From contig NZ_BDUC01000006.1 in the NCBI RefSeq assembly GCF_002218085.1, forward strand, positions 496,001-560,000: DNA of 64,000 nt, written 5' to 3'. Shown here piece by piece: positions 61,094 to 64,000 of the stretch. Source of the stretch: Tolypothrix sp. NIES-4075. Its GTDB lineage: Bacteria > Cyanobacteriota > Cyanobacteriia > Cyanobacteriales > Nostocaceae. The notes beneath the pieces were generated by a model that was given only the letters and a program-made list of their open reading frames with translations, did no database searches and had not been told where the DNA came from. Position 1 is the stretch's first letter. Each line of letters opens with the position of its first letter. A program made the position numbers and the translations under genes.

Positions 61094-63712
61094 ATGAGTT
61101 CATTTGTGCTTTGTTTTCAAGATATTGATAAAACAAAAGTCACGGTTGTTGGGGGTAAAGGCGCAAACCTGGGGGAACTTTCCAAGATTGAAGGAATCTC
61201 CGTACCGGATGGCTTTTGTATTTCTACTGAAGCTTTTAAAAGAATTATTGGGGAAACGTCGTCGATTAACGAATTACTCGATCGCTTATCGCTTCTAAAA
61301 GTGGAAGACCGGGATAAAATCGGTGAACTTAGCGGTGAGATTCGCTCTTTCATCGAAGGGATAACCATTCCTCAAGATATTAATGAAGAGATCGCCCGCT
61401 TCCTCTCCAGGCTTGGAGAAAAAAATGCCTATGCAGTACGATCTAGCGCAACCGCAGAGGATTTACCGACAGCCTCCTTTGCAGGGCAGCAGGATACGTA
61501 TTTGAACATTATCTCAAAGGAGGCAATCTATCAGTATATCAGCAAGTGCTGGGCATCGCTATTTACCGAGAGGGCAGTAATTTACCGCCTTCAAAATGGC
61601 TTCGATCACCGTAAAGTCCACCTGTCTGTCGTTGTTCAGAAGATGGTCTTTCCGCAGGTGGCAGGAATTTTGTTTACTGCCGATCCCGTCACTTGTAATA
61701 GGAAGGTGTTATCCATTGATGCTAGCTTCGGACTTGGTGAGGCTATAGTCTCTGGCATTGTGAATGCTGATATCTATAAAGTGTGTAACGGCAAGGTTAT
61801 CGATAAGAAGATATCCACCAAGAAACTGGCTATTTACGCCTTAAAAGATGGTGGTACGAAAGAACAGGAGATTGAGCAACACAGACAGAATAGGCAAGCG
61901 CTGACGGATGAGCAGATTTTACAGCTTGAGCGCATGGGCAGAAAGATCGAAGAACATTTCGGCAGCCCCCAGGACATCGAATGGTGTTTGGTTGATGATA
62001 CATTTTATATTGTCCAGAGTCGGCCAATCACTACTTTATACCCGATCCCTGAAGCGAACGATCCGGAAAATCACGTCTATATATCTGTCGGTCATCAACA
62101 AATGATGACTGACCCCATCAAACCATTGGGATTGTCTTTATTCCAGTTAACAGCTGCTCGACCCATGTATAAAGCTGGTGGAAGGTTGTTTGTTGATATT
62201 ACACCTGATCTGGCTTCACCTGTTAGAAGAGAATTTATAGTAGATGTTTTGGGAAAATCCGAGCCGCTCATAAAAGACGCACTTATGACCATCATAGAGC
62301 GAGGAGATTTTATAAAATCGTTACCAAATGATAAAAAAGAACTGAGTCCCGGTAAAAGCAATAAATCTCCATCGCCTGCGGATTTTCAAACACTAAACGA
62401 ATACGATCCGACAATCGTTTCTGATTTAATTAAGAGTAATCAAGTATCGATAGACGATTTAAAACATAACATCCAAACGAAATCAGGAGCGGATCTAATT
62501 GATTTTATTCTGGAAGACACCCAGAAATTAAAGAAGAGTTTATTTGATCCACAAAGTTTTGGTGTGATTATGACTGCTATGAATGCTTCATCATGGATCA
62601 ATGAAAAAATGAAGGAGTGGTTAGATGAAAAAAACGTAGCAGACACGCTTTCTCAATCTGTACCCAACAATATTACTTCGTCTATGGGTCTGGAACTATT
62701 GGATGTCGCAGATGTGATTCGTCCTTATCCTGAAGTAATTGATTATTTACAACATGTAAAAGATGATAGCTTTTTGGACGAACTGGTTAAGTTTAATGGT
62801 GGAAAGGAAACCCAAGACGCTATCTATGCTTATCTCAACAAATACGGAATGCGATGTGCCGGAGAAATCGATATTACTAAAACTCGTTGGAGTGAAAAAC
62901 CAACTACACTTATCCCCCTGATTCTCAATAACATCAAAAACTTTGAGCCTAATGCCAGGAATCGGAAATTTGAGCAAGGGCGACAGTCAGCTTTGAAAAA
63001 AGAACAAGAGTTATTAGATCGATTGAAGCAATTACCGGATGGTGAACAAAAAGCCGAAGAGACAAAACGAATGATCGGTCTAATTCGGAATTTCATCGGT
63101 TATCGTGAATATCCAAAATACGGCATAGTTAATCGCTACTTCGTTTATAAGAAAGCTTTACTGAAAGAAGCCGAACAACTTGTACAAGCCAACGTTATTC
63201 ATGAAAAAGAAGATATATACTATCTCACTTTTGAAGAACTTCGTGAAGTCGTATGCACAAATAAACTTGATTACCAGATTATCAGCAAACGAAAAGACGA
63301 GTACAAATTATATGAAAAACTAACTCCCCCACGAGTTATCACGTCTGATGGTGAAATCATTGCAGGTCGGTACAAACGAGAAAATCTCCCTGCCGAAGCT
63401 ATTATAGGTCTACCTGTTTCTTCCGGAGTTATAGAGGGACGAGCGCGTGTCATCTTAAACATGGAAGATGCCGATCTAGAAGATGGAGATATATTAGTTA
63501 CCTCCTTTACTGACCCTAGCTGGACACCATTGTTTGTATCCATAAAAGGTCTAGTTACCGAAGTTGGTGGACTGATGACACATGGAGCAGTTATCGCACG
63601 TGAATATGGCATAAGCGCAGTTGTCGGAGTGGAAAATGCTACCAAACTGATCGATGACGGACAGAGAATTCGGCTTAATGGAACGGAAGGCTATGTAGAA
63701 ATCCTATATTAA
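61094..63712 (+). CDS. rph: Rifampicin-phosphotransferase-like (PEP-synthase superfamily) enzyme
   Basis: 872-residue three-domain enzyme: ATP-grasp part (about 1-315; GGKGANLGEL 18-27, RSSATAEDLPTASFAGQQD near 116-134), a variable middle domain (about 330-760), and a C-terminal phosphohistidine domain with GGLMTHGAVIAREYG carrying His830. Length, middle domain and closing VVGVENATKLIDDGQRIRLN agree with rifampicin phosphotransferases of Listeria, Paenibacillus and relatives (about 866 aa). PEP synthase (about 800 aa) differs in the middle domain. Strong AAAGGAGG site. No GCGATCGC seen in 2.6 kb, so it may be acquired from Firmicutes. Drug activity is inferred, not shown; the natural substrate might be another compound. 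Confidence 0.8.
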   Translation: MSSFVLCFQDIDKTKVTVVGGKGANLGELSKIEGISVPDGFCISTEAFKRIIGETSSINELLDRLSLLKVEDRDKIGELSGEIRSFIEGITIPQDINEEIARFLSRLGEKNAYAVRSSATAEDLPTASFAGQQDTYLNIISKEAIYQYISKCWASLFTERAVIYRLQNGFDHRKVHLSVVVQKMVFPQVAGILFTADPVTCNRKVLSIDASFGLGEAIVSGIVNADIYKVCNGKVIDKKISTKKLAIYALKDGGTKEQEIEQHRQNRQALTDEQILQLERMGRKIEEHFGSPQDIEWCLVDDTFYIVQSRPITTLYPIPEANDPENHVYISVGHQQMMTDPIKPLGLSLFQLTAARPMYKAGGRLFVDITPDLASPVRREFIVDVLGKSEPLIKDALMTIIERGDFIKSLPNDKKELSPGKSNKSPSPADFQTLNEYDPTIVSDLIKSNQVSIDDLKHNIQTKSGADLIDFILEDTQKLKKSLFDPQSFGVIMTAMNASSWINEKMKEWLDEKNVADTLSQSVPNNITSSMGLELLDVADVIRPYPEVIDYLQHVKDDSFLDELVKFNGGKETQDAIYAYLNKYGMRCAGEIDITKTRWSEKPTTLIPLILNNIKNFEPNARNRKFEQGRQSALKKEQELLDRLKQLPDGEQKAEETKRMIGLIRNFIGYREYPKYGIVNRYFVYKKALLKEAEQLVQANVIHEKEDIYYLTFEELREVVCTNKLDYQIISKRKDEYKLYEKLTPPRVITSDGEIIAGRYKRENLPAEAIIGLPVSSGVIEGRARVILNMEDADLEDGDILVTSFTDPSWTPLFVSIKGLVTEVGGLMTHGAVIAREYGISAVVGVENATKLIDDGQRIRLNGTEGYVEILY

Positions 63713-64000
63713 AGCGAAAATTACTTTCATTGGATTTTAAATATTGAGGATTAATCTTTCTGTTAACGTGGTAGCCTAACGCCGTTATTGTCTCTATGAA
63801 GAAAGAGGGTGTGGGGTGTAGGGATTGAAACAGAGGGTGTGGGGGAGGAAGAAAGAGGGTGTGGGGTGTGGGGTGTGGGGGAGGAAGAATGAACCCTTCT
63901 TGCCCCTTACACCCGACACCCTTCTTGCCCCTTACACCCAACACCCTACCCCCAACACCCTTCTTGCCCCTTACACCCAACACCCTACCCCCAACACCCT
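63713..64000. repeat. Tandem GGGTGTG / CACCC repeat block at the window end
   Basis: From about 63806 to 63890 GGGTGTGGGG-type units repeat; from 63893 to the end the complementary CACCC/CCCAACACCC units repeat, so the block can fold as a long hairpin behind the rph-like gene. A minus frame through it is repeat-only and ignored. It continues past the window edge. Confidence 0.85.

Noticed and set aside
61094..63712. Phosphoenolpyruvate synthase
   Set aside because: The middle domain and length fit rifampicin phosphotransferases better, although the superfamily is the same and final proof needs phylogeny.
63675..63983. 102-codon minus frame at the window end
   Set aside because: Low-complexity repeat translation (GVRGKKGVG-type) only.

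Overview
The window reads as chromosomal DNA of a filamentous-type (Nostocales-like) cyanobacterium. The palindrome GCGATCGC (HIP1) is scattered throughout, there are heptameric short tandem repeats and palindromic interspersed repeats between genes, and one small gene looks like the PSII-associated Psb34/ssl1498 family. No species can be named from sequence alone. No rRNA, CRISPR array or replication origin was seen. There is one tRNA, tRNA-Gln(UUG).

Region 1 (1-17.6 kb, + strand) is an exopolysaccharide/O-antigen locus. It holds a GT2 glycosyltransferase, a complete dTDP-L-rhamnose pathway (rfbB, rfbA, rfbC, rfbD), a HAD-like two-domain protein, a further GT-A-like glycosyltransferase, UDP-galactopyranose mutase (glf), another GT2 with a decayed copy of its own C-terminus behind it, four GT4 enzymes and a Wzy/O-antigen-ligase-like membrane protein. 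A Wzc-type tyrosine kinase/co-polymerase at 31.2-33.4 kb probably serves the same export route. Region 2 (18.1-21.2 kb, - strand) holds a secreted double beta-helix (pectate-lyase/GH55-like) protein and an acyltransferase-3 membrane enzyme; I saw no HIP1 site in either.

Region 3 (21.4-29.0 kb, - strand) is the highlight: a complete lasso-peptide-type RiPP operon. In transcription order it encodes a PqqD/RRE protein (B1), a transglutaminase-like leader peptidase (B2), an Asn-synthetase-like cyclase lacking the glutaminase Cys (C), two tandem precursors (A2, A1), an HPr-kinase-like kinase, an ABC exporter (D) and a nucleotidyltransferase-fold protein. Both precursors fit the leader rule YxxPxLxxxGxxxxxT, with Met for Leu. 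Both place an Asp at predicted core position 9, but carry unusually long (43-45 residue) acidic, Asn/Thr/Pro-rich core/tail segments.

Region 4 (29.8-42.5 kb) mixes conserved cyanobacterial hypotheticals, a SpoIID/LytB protein, a secreted GH13 amylase, the Psb34-like gene, a ribbon-helix-helix protein with an adjacent palindrome, a possible MACPF-like protein and the N-terminal half of a TnpB. Region 5 (42.5-51.4 kb) has a 2014-residue Ser/Thr-kinase/ATPase/GAF/PAS/histidine-kinase protein overlapping its NarL-type response regulator, followed by a type II restriction-modification pair.

Region 6 (51.6-63.7 kb) is a redox/stress accessory patch: DsbA-like protein, NAD-epimerase, GMC oxidoreductase, two SDRs, nitroreductase, universal stress protein, a single-domain globin and a rifampicin-phosphotransferase-like enzyme. 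It is rich in decay: a SnoaL-like tail, a plastid-terminal-oxidase N-terminus cut off by repeat DNA, a CRP/FNR regulator missing its N-terminus, and a MITE-like element.
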